Assembly (NCBI RefSeq): GCF_036352135.1
Contig: NZ_CP143578.1
Span: forward strand, 558,001-622,000
Direction of reading: 5' to 3'
Length of the DNA: 64,000 nucleotides
Source of the DNA: Metamycoplasma gateae
GTDB taxonomy: Bacteria; Bacillota_I; Bacilli_A; Mycoplasmatales; Metamycoplasmataceae
Below are positions 9,513 to 20,000 of this stretch, in pieces. The notes under the pieces were generated by a model. It did no database searches. It was not told the DNA's origin and saw only the letters and a list, made by a program, of their open reading frames with translations. Both the position numbers and the translations under genes were made by a program. Numbering within the stretch: position 1 is the first letter of the stretch; each line of letters starts with the position of its first letter.

Positions 9513-11181
9513 TCTCTTTTTCCTTTCATAACAACATTAAAGAATTTTGCATTTTATAACAAATGGAACTAGCCATTTCAAAAGCATTAATTAAGTCATA
9601 AATCTCAGGATTAATACTCTCGTCTCGCTTATCTTCACCGGGTTTTATATACTGTTTTGACAAATTCAACAATAACTTAGCGGTTGATGGATTAAATATA
9701 ATTGCGTTATTTTTTAAAAGTCATTTCTGTCACTCTTGTCTATTTATTATTCCGAATTTTTGAGTACTTGTATCGCGTCTGTTGGCCGCTAATGTAGCGA
9801 TATTTAATTTTTTTTCAATTATTAGGCGAGAAAGATTTTCGCGAATAATATCGTTATCAGTTAAAATAAGACTAATTAAATCGTTTTGATAATCAAAAAA
9901 CAATTTATCCCTTCATTTTTCGATTATCTCATTATTGAAACTGCCTATTAAATTTAAGAGCATTAAATTTGTGTTGTGTCTAAAAAAACCTCTATCACTA
10001 TTAATAAGTGATTTAACATCTTCTATCGCGTTGTTCACATAAATCTGTCCGTTATCCAGAAGAAAAACCCTGCATCAGCTTGCGTTGTCGCTTAGGCCTG
10101 GGTCAAAGCCATCATAAACTGCTAATATCTTCCTATCTTTTAAAACTTCTTCTAAATTTGCAAAGTTAATTGATTTATTAAAAGCAAAGCCATCATTATC
10201 AAAAATTAAATTTTTTAAAAAATAATTATTTTCCTGAGTTTCATCCAAATAAGCAAACCCGCAAATAGTTACTAATCATCGATTATAGTTTTCTTTTTTT
10301 AACGTTTCAGCAGATGCTCTTTGCAACGAAGAAAACTGAGCTTCTGGAACAAATTTTTTATGATACATGGTAACAATTAAACCTACGTTTTCAAAATCCG
10401 GTTTTTCTACTTGCAAAAAAGTTTTTTCGTTTAACTCGTCTAAAATAACATTATTTATTTTTCCATTTTCTAATAAAAGTGGTATAGCTTTTTGGTGATA
10501 ATCTTTTATTAAAAAGTGTTCAACAGTAAAAATGTTGTAAAGAAATTTTAATTTAATTTGAAAATCATCAGGGGCCGCTAACCTCTCAATAGTATTAGCT
10601 CTTAATAGCGGTAGTTTGTTTTTTTGGATTTCATAAAATTGCTTTAACAAATGAAGTTGTTTAGTAACGTCTGTGGGGTCCTCTATTGGTTCGTCTATTA
10701 CTAGTTCTCCAAATAAGAAATTATCGTTTTTTAAAGTAATACCCTGAAATGCTTGAATACTTTCCCAGTTTTCAAATAGAACACATCTACCTAAACCTCC
10801 GTCATCGTAGTTCCAATATAAACCAGAAGTATAAGCTTCAAAAAAAGGAGTGAAGTCTAAATTGTGTTGATTTTTTAAAAATGATAAGACTTTTTCAAAG
10901 GTCGGTTTTAAGGTTTTGGTGATGTGATTATACTGGTTCCGGCACCATAAGCTACAAAAGTTTTTTTCATTTACGAGACGATAAATTGTTATAACCGCTT
11001 GCCCAAAAGATTTAGATACACCCTTAGCCCCGCTATGAATTTCTATCAGTGATTTTGATTTAAAAGCATCATAAGCAGGATTATAATCACCATCGGTATA
11101 GTGTAAGATCTCTTTTAATTTTTCTTCGCTAAAATCAGGGGGAACAACTGCTATTTTTTTGTTTTTAATTGTAGAACTCAT
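9499..11181 (-). CDS. terL: Terminase large subunit (DNA-packaging ATPase/nuclease)
   Basis: 560 residues. The ATPase domain shows a phage-type Walker A at residues 51-60 (GAKGVSKSFG), Walker B at about 160-164 (LVIDE, with the catalytic Glu next to the Asp), and a coupling motif near residue 194 (LLRANT). The nuclease half begins near residue 340 with AVYDGFDPGLSDNASW, whose first Asp matches the metal-binding Asp of the RNase H-like nuclease. Both catalytic domains look intact, so the motor may be functional. Trp codons include TGA at 10276-10278, so the gene is adapted to a mollicute. No small terminase is recognised beside it. Confidence 0.88.
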
Positions 11182-11185
11182 TTTT

Positions 11186-11608
11186 TTAATTTTTACATAA
11201 GCCTAAGCAAAGAAAATTACCACAATCACAATCGACATCTGCTACAGGTTGATCAAAGTTATACGGTTTTCGATTTTCTTCATCGATTTCATTTTGAAGT
11301 TCATTCTCAACATTTGAAAATAGGACACCCTTAACAATTAACTTAGCATTACGATGCTCTTTGCCGTCGGCCGAGATAAAGGTTTGAAAACCTAAATTAC
11401 CAAAAACGCTTAAAACATCACCAGGTTTTAAATTTTTATAACTTTGTAAATTATTAAAATCAATAAAGTTAATATATTCCCAATTCGTACCATCGTTAGA
11501 ATATTTTAATGTACCAGCCACAAACTCATAATTCCCGGATTTGTTGCTAGTTAAAAACTTAATATCTTTATGAACTATACCCATAAGATACAACACAGCA
11601 CCAGTCAT
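11186..11608 (-). CDS. OB-fold, single-stranded DNA-binding-like protein with a Cys-rich tail
   Basis: 140 residues from ATG 11608, chosen because AAGGAG lies 5 bases upstream; the in-frame extension to 11728 is hydrophobic and lies in the promoter. The core (MTGAVLYLMGIVHKD, then GDVLSVFGNLGFQTF, then AKLIVKGVLF) has the strand pattern and Gly spacing of SSB-type OB folds. The C-terminus is acidic, then ends CDCGNFLCLGLCKN, a CxCx4Cx3C cluster that could bind a metal and is not the usual SSB tail. It is the first gene of the capsid operon, which would suit protecting DNA or linking packaging to replication. Confidence 0.6.
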   Translation of the reverse strand: MTGAVLYLMGIVHKDIKFLTSNKSGNYEFVAGTLKYSNDGTNWEYINFIDFNNLQSYKNLKPGDVLSVFGNLGFQTFISADGKEHRNAKLIVKGVLFSNVENELQNEIDEENRKPYNFDQPVADVDCDCGNFLCLGLCKN

Positions 11609-11700
11609 TTTTACTCCTTTTTTTAGTCTTATTAGATTAAATGCAGACCCGTGGTATTTTTTTTCTACCCAAAAAAGTGTAAATATCAAGGTGTAATATA

Positions 11701-11728
11701 TATATATAAAACTGATAAATAATATCAA
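11701..11728 (-). promoter_or_regulatory. Candidate promoter of the capsid operon
   Basis: On the minus strand TTGATA (11728-11723) lies 16 bases before TATATA (11706-11701), within a run of TA repeats. It precedes the SSB-like start by about 95 bases and follows the polC terminator, so the operon need not depend on readthrough. It is assigned by consensus only. Confidence 0.45.
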
Positions 11729-11809
11729 AAAAATTGATTTTTCTTTATATTTTTAAAAGAAAGTTAAAAATTTTTATCATTTTTTGTTGAAGATTGTCTA
11801 TTAAAATAA

Positions 11810-11840
11810 AAAATGTAGGATATTAATTTGCCTACATTTT
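11810..11840 (-). terminator. polC terminator
   Basis: A perfect 10-bp hairpin AAAATGTAGG/CCTACATTTT followed by TTTATTTT on the minus strand. The polC stop codon (11839-11841) overlaps its 5' arm. The capsid operon begins directly beyond it. Confidence 0.75.
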
Positions 11841-14800
11841 AAAATAATTCAACTTGATTTGTTTCACTTAGATTTTTATAAACACCTAATTTTCTTAGCT
11901 CAGTAGAAATTTTAGAATTTACTTTTGCTCTTTCTTCTAAATCTTCTATCGATAAAAACGATGATTCCTCCCTTGCTCTAACGATTGATTCAGCAACAAC
12001 ATCACCCAAACCTTCAACAACAACAAACGGAGGTATTAAAGCTTTATTTTTGTTATCAATAATTCATTCCTTAGCCATGGATTTTTCAAGAGAAACACCT
12101 TGTATAACATAACCACGAGCATACATTTCCTTTGTTATCTCAAATGTCGTGATTAACGCTGATTCTTTGGTTGATAAGGGATTATTATTGTCATTTTTTC
12201 TTTGTTTATATTCCATCAATTTTTTACTTACTTCATTATAACCTGAAGACATTGTCTCAATATCAATTGCATCAGGTCTTATCGAAAAATAAGATGCATA
12301 AAATTCAAGTGGATAATAAAGTTTATATCAAGCTATTCTTCAAGCCATAATAACATAGGCTGTTGCATGTGCCTTGGGGAACATATACTTAATTTTTTTA
12401 AGAGAACTAATATATCAATCGGGTATATTATTTTTTATTAATAATTCTTCTTGTTCTTGTGATAGCCCCTTACCTTTTCTTACTTTTTCCATTATTTCAA
12501 AAGCCTTTAAAGGTTCAATATTCTTTCTAATTAATTCTTGCATTATATCATCACGACAACAAACACAATCTTTTAATTTAAACCCGTTATTTACCAGATC
12601 TTCAGCATTTCCTGCTCAAACATCCGTACCATGACTTAATCCACTTAATAGAATTAAGTCATTAAAGGTTCTTGGTTGTGCTTCTTTTAACATGTTTCTA
12701 ACAAAGTTTGTACCAAATTCCGGCAATCCGTATGCACCTGTAGTCTCATTATCAATCATTGAAGGGTCAATTTTTAATGATTCTGTTGTATAAAATAATT
12801 TCATAACTTCTTTGTCAAACTTCGGTATTTCTCTTACTTTAGTTTTTGTTAAGTCTTCTAACATCTTTATTGTTGTAGGATCATCGTGGCCTAGTAAATC
12901 CAATTTCAGAACATTATCATGAATGGATTCGAAGTTAAAGTGCGTAGTTTTTCAGCTACTCATTGTATCATTGGCCGGATAATTTACCGGCGTAAAATCT
13001 TCAACATCAAATTCTTTGGGAATAATTATAATTCCACCGGGGTGTTGGCCCGTAGTTCTTTTAACTCCTGCTGATTTAGTTGCTAGAAAATCTAAAAATA
13101 ATCTTGATCAGGGAACTTCATTTTTTCTTACTTCTTTCATGTATTTTTCACAAAATCCGTAAGCAGTTTTTAGTGCTATTTTAGAAATAGTTCCAGCTCT
13201 AAATGAGTGGTCTTCACCAAATAGTTCTTTTACCAAGTTATGAATTCTTGGTTGATAATCACCGCTGAAGTTTAAATCAATGTCGGGTACTTTATTAGCT
13301 TCAAAACCCAGAAATGTTTCAAAGGGTATATTGTGTCCATCCTTTTCTAATAAATTACCACAGTTTGGGCATTTCTTTTCAGGTAAATCTCAACCCGAAA
13401 ATATGTTTTCATCCTTATTTCATTCAAAATATTTACATTTTAAACAAAGATAGTGAGGCTCTAATGGGTTGACTTCCGATATTTCAGATAAGTTTGCGAC
13501 AATTGAAGAACCAACTGATCCCCTACTACCAACCTGATATCCATCTTCGTTTGATCTTTTAACTAACTTATGACTAATTCAATAAATGACTGAATATCCA
13601 TATTTAATAATTGGGTTTAATTCTTTTTCAATTCTTTCAACTATCTTTGAATCTGGGTCATTCCCATATTTTTTATAAAGATTTTCATAAACTAAATTTC
13701 TTAATTTTACAGGTGAATCATCAAATGTTGGAACATATAATTTATCTTTTATAACTTGTATTTTTTCAATTTGATCAGCAATTAATTTGGGATTGTTTAT
13801 TACTAAATCCTTAATAATTTTTTCATCTCCTAAAAATGAGAATTCATCTAGCATTTCACGTGTTGTCAAATATTTAAAAGATGGTTGAGTTTTTAATTTT
13901 AACGGGTGCATTCCACCACCCAATGACGGTGCGTTGATATATATTGCATGTATCAATTTTTGATAATCATAAACATATCTTGCATCTGTTGTTGCAACAC
14001 ATTTTTTATTAAGTTGAATACATTTTTCTAATAAATCTTTATAAGCTCATTGAAGGTTAAAAAAACTTATATCTCCAGAATCTAATAAATAATTAAAAGA
14101 TGATATTGGAGGAAATTCAATATAATCAAATTTTTGAACTTCATTTATTATTTCATAATCAGTACCAAATAAAACCTTATCTCATAGTTTAGATTGATGT
14201 GTTGCGGAACCAAAAAATAAATTTGAATATTTTTTCTTATCTTCTATAAAAAATTTTGGTCCATTAGCAAAAGAATCTGTTAATGAATTGGATAAAATAC
14301 TAAACAATTCTTTAAGACCTCGCTGATTTTTTGCTAGTACTCTAATCTCGTTTGATCTTGTTCTCTTTGCTCAATTGGTTGCATTTGCTTCACTAAGTTC
14401 TAGTGATGTTTTAATATTTTTTTCCAATAAAAGACGACTTATCATTTTTAATCAAACTTGTGCAAGCACATTAGCATCATAATCAGCACGGTGGGCATCT
14501 TGTACGTCGTAAGAGATATTGTGTCTCTTACATACGTTCTCCAATTTATGCTTCATTTCATCAGTATCCAAAAAATGTGAAACTTTTAAAGTATCAATAC
14601 ACACCAATTTAGAAACGTCATAGCCACTAGCCTTTAGTTTTTGATAGCACATTCCCATATCGAATGAAGCATTGTGAGCTACAGCTATTCTGCCATTAAG
14701 AATATTATAAATTTTATCCAACCCTTCTTGCTGGTTTAAACCGTTGGCTAACATTTGTTCATCTATACTTGTTAGGTTTTTTATTTTATCAGTAAGAATC

Positions 14801-16152
14801 TTGTCCGTTTTTATAAAGAATTGAATTTTTTCGGTTTGAATACCATTCCTTATTATCGAAGCACCAAATTCAATAATATCGTCAAACCTTGCTGATAATC
14901 CTGTTGTTTCAAGGTCGAATACAACATATTCAGCATCTTTTAAATTAAACTCTTCAAACCCGATTAAAATTGTATTTTTATTTGAAATTGTTGATATAGT
15001 CGCCCCATATATAGGTTTTATTGAATTATCTTTTTTTAAGCTGTTATAAAACGAGGGAAAACTTTGGACGTTATCTAAATCTGTGATAGCAATTGATTCG
15101 TGTCCATATTTTTTAGCCGCTTTTATATAATCTTCAGGGGAACTAATACCATCTTGCGCACTCATATTAGTTCTTATTGCCAAATCAATTCTCTTTATTT
15201 CTTCATTATCTTCGGTTAATGATATTAATGGATCTGTTATCGTAAATCATGATTTTCCAGAAGCCATAATATACTTACTTTGATTATAAACATCATCAAG
15301 TAAATTTCCTTCAATGTAGACTGTATCGCCCTCTGATATTTTTGGCTTTTCTTCGTCTTCATTTTGTATATATTTTACTGTTATTGCCTCATTATAATCG
15401 GATACACGCATTGTTAAAATGCGTTTATTATTTTTTAAATTTTTTCATTCTAAAAAGTATATTTCACCTTTTATTAAAACTCTAATTTTTTCAAAGGTGT
15501 TAAGAGCTGTTTCAATGCTCATTTCAATTGCTTTTTGGTTGTTTTTATTATATAGGTTGAACCGTTGTTCTTTTGATAGTTGCTTTTTAATTGGATTATT
15601 TTTTTCTTCCTTTTGTTTTTTATCAAAAGAGTTTATTAAACTATCTACTATATTTTTTCTATTTTGACTCTTTGAATTTTCTACCAATTTACACACTGGA
15701 TTAAGAAATTCAAATCCTATGGTTGCTAAAGCTTTTTTAACTTCTTCAATATTTGAATTAAATTTATCAAAAACACTTTTTAATGATATGAAAAAAATTA
15801 TATTATTATCGTTTAGTTCTATATTTTCTTCATGAATAAAACCAGAAATATTTTTAAGATTTATAAACTTTCTATCAATAATGTATTTTAAATAATCAGT
15901 TATATTTTTTTTATCTAAAATAGTGTTTTGTATGACTAAATTTAATGTATTTTTAGGAAATTTTAAATCTAGAGATTTTTTAAATCTCTTATATTCGTGT
16001 ATATCAATATGTTCATCAAATTGAATATCAAAAATTCAATTGTAATATCCTTCATAAGGTGGTTGAACTGATAAAAGTCTTGCACCTTCAAATTCATCCG
16101 ATGGCTCAAAATTGATTTCTTTGCATAATACCTTAAAACCTTCAACGGACAT
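11839..16152 (-). CDS. polC: DNA polymerase III PolC-type alpha subunit
   Basis: 1437 residues, the full length for PolC, the replicative polymerase of low-GC Gram-positives and mollicutes. The N-terminal and OB regions are followed by a PHP domain split around a DnaQ-type 3'-5' exonuclease that begins [11 protein letters not shown]. After it come a Cys motif (CPNCGNLL plus Cys residues upstream), the palm with PDIDLNFSG holding catalytic aspartates, and a C-terminal region with GLSHGTDVW. The PHP start reads [13 protein letters not shown], where active PHP domains have HxH, so metal-dependent PHP activity is probably lost. AGGAG precedes ATG 16152. Many Trp are TGA. It is the last gene before the capsid operon. 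Confidence 0.95.
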
Positions 16153-16170
16153 ACCAAACTCCTAAAAATA

Positions 16171-17139
16171 TTAAATGAATAAAATTGCAGATGTAGCAAT
16201 AACAACAAACGATGTTGAATCAAAACGATCCATATAACCACCATGACCTGGAATTAAATTAGAAAAATCTTTAATTCCATACAATCTTTTAATTAACGAA
16301 AATACAAGATCACCAATTATTGAAACAAATGGTAATAAAAACATTCCAACAACCAGTTGTTTTCAATTTGTAAAAATTGTAAATGTTTGATTATTGGTTA
16401 AAAATCCTAAATACATTGTAATAAATACGAATAAAGAACCAAAGGCAAAACCAATAAATCCTCCCTCTCAAGATTTTTTGGGACTTATTTTAGGTGCCAT
16501 ACCAACCTTAATTAATTTTCTACCAAATAAAGATCCACCGATATAAGCCGTTGAATCCGTAATGACCGGTATACTAACAACAGCAAACACAAAATATAAA
16601 CTGGCTGAATTATAAAGAAACAAGGCCTTAAAAGATAGAGGAATAAATCAGGTAGCAAATACTGCAACAATGTAAGAAATAATAAATTCTTTAAATGTTC
16701 TTTTTAAAAGAAATAAATTAATTAAATAAAATAAGGATATTATTGTTAATATCAAACTAAATTGTATTAATCCAAAGTTGGCTATTTGGTTATAACCAAA
16801 AAATATTGTTTTTTTGATCTGCTGCGTTAATTCAAAAATATTAAAACCTGTTTTTTGAGCCATTGAAACAAAAGTATTTACATCACTTGGATTATTAGCG
16901 TACCAATCAAGTGGAAATGCTCATATTAAAATTGAAATTATTGATAAAAAAATATTTTCTCATCTTTTTAAGATGCTATGAGATAAGACTTCATAAGTTG
17001 CTCATACGGAAATTACAGAAAAAAATGAAATACCGATTATTTTTCCTGATGTTTTACCAAAATAAGTAGTAAACAAAAAAGGAATTAATATAGCAAACAG
17101 TATTATTGCTGATTTAACTCTTAGTTTTATATTCTTCAT
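16171..17139 (-). CDS. cdsA: Phosphatidate cytidylyltransferase (CDP-diglyceride synthase)
   Basis: 322 residues, with about eight hydrophobic membrane segments. It makes CDP-diacylglycerol from phosphatidic acid and CTP, the precursor of phosphatidylglycerol and cardiolipin. The C-terminal signature is clear: SPKKSWEGGFIGF, then [19 protein letters not shown], then [13 protein letters not shown] with the conserved Asp residues. It lies 18 bases upstream of polC and downstream of frr, but a hairpin at 17198-17220 separates it from frr, so it may use its own promoter. ATG 17139 is the first good start. Confidence 0.93.
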
Positions 17140-17197
17140 AATTTATAATTATAATTGCTATAACACTATGTGTTATGAAAAAAATTATTTTTAAAAA

Positions 17198-17220
17198 AAT
17201 AACAGCAATTGGCCGTTATT
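17198..17220 (-). terminator. Terminator after frr
   Basis: A 9-bp hairpin with one G-U pair (AATAACGGC/GCTGTTATT on the minus strand) followed by seven T. The frr stop codon lies just before it. It separates pyrH-frr from cdsA-polC. Confidence 0.65.
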
Positions 17221-17772
17221 CTATATAGTCATTAATTCTTTTTCTTTAGCTTTTGCTAATGTAGAAATAACTTCGATCGATTTGTCAATTTCTTTTTGAA
17301 CTTGGTCTAAATAGTTTTTTTGTAAATCTTCAGATAGTTCTTTATCAGCTTTAATGTGTTTGTTTATATCTTGACGCACTTGTCTAATTGCTACTTTTGC
17401 TTGTTCAGCTATTTGGTTTAGCATTTTAGTCATTTCAACACGCTTTTCTGTAGTCATTTGTGGATAAATTAATCTTATTTGATGTCCCATGTTGACAATT
17501 GTTATATTTAATTTTTGATCCATTATTGTTTTCTCAACAGTTTTTAATATTGCCATATCATATGGTTTTACCAATAATTCTAAAGGTCCGTTCGTGCTAA
17601 TTGATGCAAGCTCATCCAAATTCATTCAACTATCATAATAGTTAATTTTAATTTTATTAATTATTGCGGGGTTAGCTTTTCCTACAGCAACTTTTAATGA
17701 TTGACTTTCAAAATTATTAATTGCTTTATCTGTACTCTCTTTTAAATCTTCTAAATAAAAACTTAATTCCAT
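17221..17772 (-). CDS. frr: Ribosome recycling factor
   Basis: 183 residues, the usual length. The protein splits post-termination ribosomes together with EF-G. Characteristic stretches are NPAIINKIKINYYDS, the hinge-region phrase STNGPLELLVKPYD, and the helical RLIYPQMTTEKRVEMTK with VAIRQVRQDI. It follows pyrH with an 8-base gap, the order conserved across bacteria, so the two are cotranscribed. A terminator follows immediately. Confidence 0.95.
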
Positions 17773-17780
17773 ATTTTCTC

Positions 17781-18509
17781 CTATTTAACTTTAGATATAA
17801 CTGTATTTGGTATTTTATTTTCAATCGCTCTTAGAAGTGCGTTTGTTTCATTTATATCAAAAATGATAATATCAATATTATTATCTTTAGCCATCGATGC
17901 CGCTGTTTGGTCAATAACTTTTAAATCTTTTTCAAGTAATTCATCGTATGTTAATTTGTCAAATTTAATTGCATTTTTATTGAATTTAGGATCAGAATCA
18001 TATACGCCATCAATATTATTTTTACCCATCAATATTGCATCAGCCTCAATTTCAGAAGCATATAATGTTGAGGCTGTATCTGTTGTAAAGAACGGTCTTC
18101 CAGTTCCTCCAGCAAAAATAACAACTTCACCATCTTTTAAATATTTCTTTGCTTTTTCATTTATATACACTTCACAAACTTTTGGATCCATTGTTAGTGA
18201 AGAAAGGACTCTTGAGTGTAGTCCGTTGTGTTCGAACCCCGATTGTAGAGCCAAGGCATTCATTGTTGTTGCAAGCATACCGATGTAATCTGCCCTTACC
18301 CTTTGAATACCGTTTTTCGCAGCACTTGTTCCTCTTCAGAAGTTTCCGCCACCGACAACAATCGCTACCTCAACATTGTTTTCAATAATAATTTGTAATT
18401 GCTTTGCAAATTTATCTACAAGTTCATAATCAATAGCTAGATGCTTTTCCTTATTAGCCAGTCCTTCTCCAGATAATTTGATTAAAACTCTCTTATATTT
18501 ATAAGCCAT
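17781..18509 (-). CDS. pyrH: Uridylate kinase
   Basis: 242 residues. It phosphorylates UMP to UDP. The N-terminus KRVLIKLSGEGLA is the phosphate-binding start of the amino-acid-kinase fold. VVGGGNFWRG, FAGGTGRPFFTTDTAS and GVYDSDPKFN follow in the order of UMP kinases. TGA encodes the Trp of GGGNFWRG. It is first in a pyrH-frr pair. A 107-base gap, free of obvious genes, separates it from ylxM upstream and probably holds its promoter. Confidence 0.95.
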
Positions 18510-18616
18510 TAAATAACCCCTCTAATCAAGTTTATTTTTTAAAAAATTATATATGTTTTTAGATTTTAATATTTATTTTAGCGAATAAAAATTTAGTAAT
18601 AAAAAATCAAAGGCTT

Positions 18617-18838
18617 TTAACCGTTTAATTTTTTATTTAATGAAATTAATTTTTGTTTTCCTTTTTTTACAGCATCATAAGCACCAGGTCTTGTCATTGC
18701 AAGTTCTTGACTTATTTCAGAAAACGATAGATCTTCAATTAAATATAAATGCAATGCTTGCTTTTGTGATTGGGCTAATAATGAACCATATTTTTCGTAT
18801 AATTCAATCATTTCTTCTCTTTCAGAAATATCGGCCAT
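18617..18838 (-). CDS. ylxM: YlxM-family HTH protein of the SRP operon
   Basis: 73 residues: SFSEISQELAMTRPGAYDAVKKGKQKL is a sigma-70 region-4-like helix-turn-helix. YlxM proteins accompany ffh or ftsY and are usually about 110 residues, so this is a short form lacking part of the C-terminus. Its ATG overlaps the ftsY stop by one base (TAATG at 18838), so the two are translationally coupled. A modulating role with SRP is known for the family; nothing here adds to that. Confidence 0.85.
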   Translation of the reverse strand: MADISEREEMIELYEKYGSLLAQSQKQALHLYLIEDLSFSEISQELAMTRPGAYDAVKKGKQKLISLNKKLNG

Positions 18839-19893
18839 TATTCGTTTATGCCTTTCATCAATCCATAAATATAAGAATCTAAATCAAATTCTGCTAGGTC
18901 GTCCACTTTTTCTCCAAGCCCAATAAATTTAACAGCCAAATTTATTTCGTCTTTAATCGTAAGAACTATCCCACCTTTTGAAGTTCCGTCCATTTTTGTT
19001 AAAACTATTCCGGTTAATGAAGTTGCTTCACCAAAGGCTTTCGCTTGTGAAACCCCGTTTTGCCCTGTTGTAGCATCTAACACCAACAAGCTTTCGTGCG
19101 GAGCTCCTTCTATTTTTGATTCTAAAACCTTATTTATTTTAGAAAGTTCATTCATCAAGTTAACTTTATTTTGTAATCTTCCAGCAGTATCAATAATTAA
19201 AACATTATAATTTTCAGCCTTAACCTTATCAATAGCTCTATAAACAACAGCTGCAGGATCTGTTTCATTTGTAAGCGGTTTTATAATGTCAGCACCTACT
19301 TTTTTTGCTCAGATTTCCAATTGTTCAACGGCGGCTGCTCTAAAAGTATCGGCGGCCGCAATCAGCACTTTATTTCCTTCTTGAATTAATTTATAAGCTA
19401 TCTTTGAAATTGAAGTAGTTTTACCAGACCCATTAACACCAACAACCAATATAACGTTTGTTCTATCTTTTTTAATGTTTAGAGTTGTATCAATAATTGA
19501 ATTTGAAGCATATATTGTAAATAGTTTATCCGCAATAATTTCATTTATTAATTTTGGATCATTAATATTTTCATTTTTAACTTCTTTTTTACATTCTTCT
19601 ATGATGATTTGAACAAGTTTTATTGAAATATCAGACATTATTAGAATTTCTTCTAACTCTTCAAAAAATTCCTCATCAATTCTATTGTGTTTGTTTTGTA
19701 GTTGTTTAATACTTTCAACAAAAGAAGAATTTGACTTTGAAAGACCTGCAATATAATTGTCAATTTTTTTATTTTTTCTTAATTCTTTTTCAAGCAGTTT
19801 CTTTTCTTTGGCTTCAATTTTACTTTGTTTTTTAGCAATTCTTTCTTCTTCGGTTCCGAATAATTTTTCTTTTAATTTTGATCAAAAACCCAT
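18838..19893 (-). CDS. ftsY: Signal recognition particle receptor FtsY
   Basis: 351 residues. A charged N-terminal region with coiled-coil character (KEKKLLEKELRKNKK) replaces the long acidic A domain. The NG domain follows: G1 GVNGSGKTTSISKIA, AADTFRAAAVEQLEIW, G3 DTAGRLQNK, G4 TKMDGTSKGG, and GLGEKVDDL near the end. It docks SRP-bound ribosomes at the membrane. TGA at 19309-19311 encodes the Trp of LEIW. It is the first gene of an ftsY-ylxM pair, divergent from the MATE exporter with about 107 bases between for two promoters. Confidence 0.96.
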
Positions 19894-20000
19894 AATGCTC
19901 TCCTGATAGTTTCTTATCTTATTATTTTATTTATATATTTTAATATAAAAAAAAGAATATAAAAATTTTAGTAAAATTATACAGTTATTCAAGGTAAGTT

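Larger units (their letters stand above)
421..11735 (-). mobile_element. Capsid and packaging operon: compact prophage, phage remnant or GTA-like element
   Basis: Eleven minus-strand genes lie head to tail from a promoter near 11728 to the terminator at 421-440. In transcription order they are SSB-like, large terminase, portal, 698-residue protein, scaffold-like, major capsid, hydrophobic protein, fibre, two small proteins, nucleotidyltransferase and holin-like. Several neighbours overlap by 1-17 bases, and every frame is intact when TGA is read as Trp. Integrase, repressor, replication polymerase, tape measure and lysin genes are not present in the visible stretch. I found no convincing direct repeats at its edges. 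The right edge abuts the polC terminator. It may continue to the left of the window. Confidence 0.75.

Noticed and set aside
11609-11728. Longer start for the SSB-like gene
   Set aside because: The extension is random hydrophobic sequence across the promoter; ATG 11608 has AAGGAG at ideal distance.
15969-16244. 91-codon minus-strand frame across the polC-cdsA junction
   Set aside because: It is in a different frame from both polC and cdsA, which fully account for this DNA.
17162-17176. TAACACTATGTGTTA inverted repeat upstream of cdsA as an operator
   Set aside because: A six-base stem in A+T-rich DNA without a second copy or known regulator; not enough to call.
17863-18288. 141-codon plus-strand frame opposite pyrH
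   Set aside because: Shadow of a clear uridylate kinase; no start signal or family.
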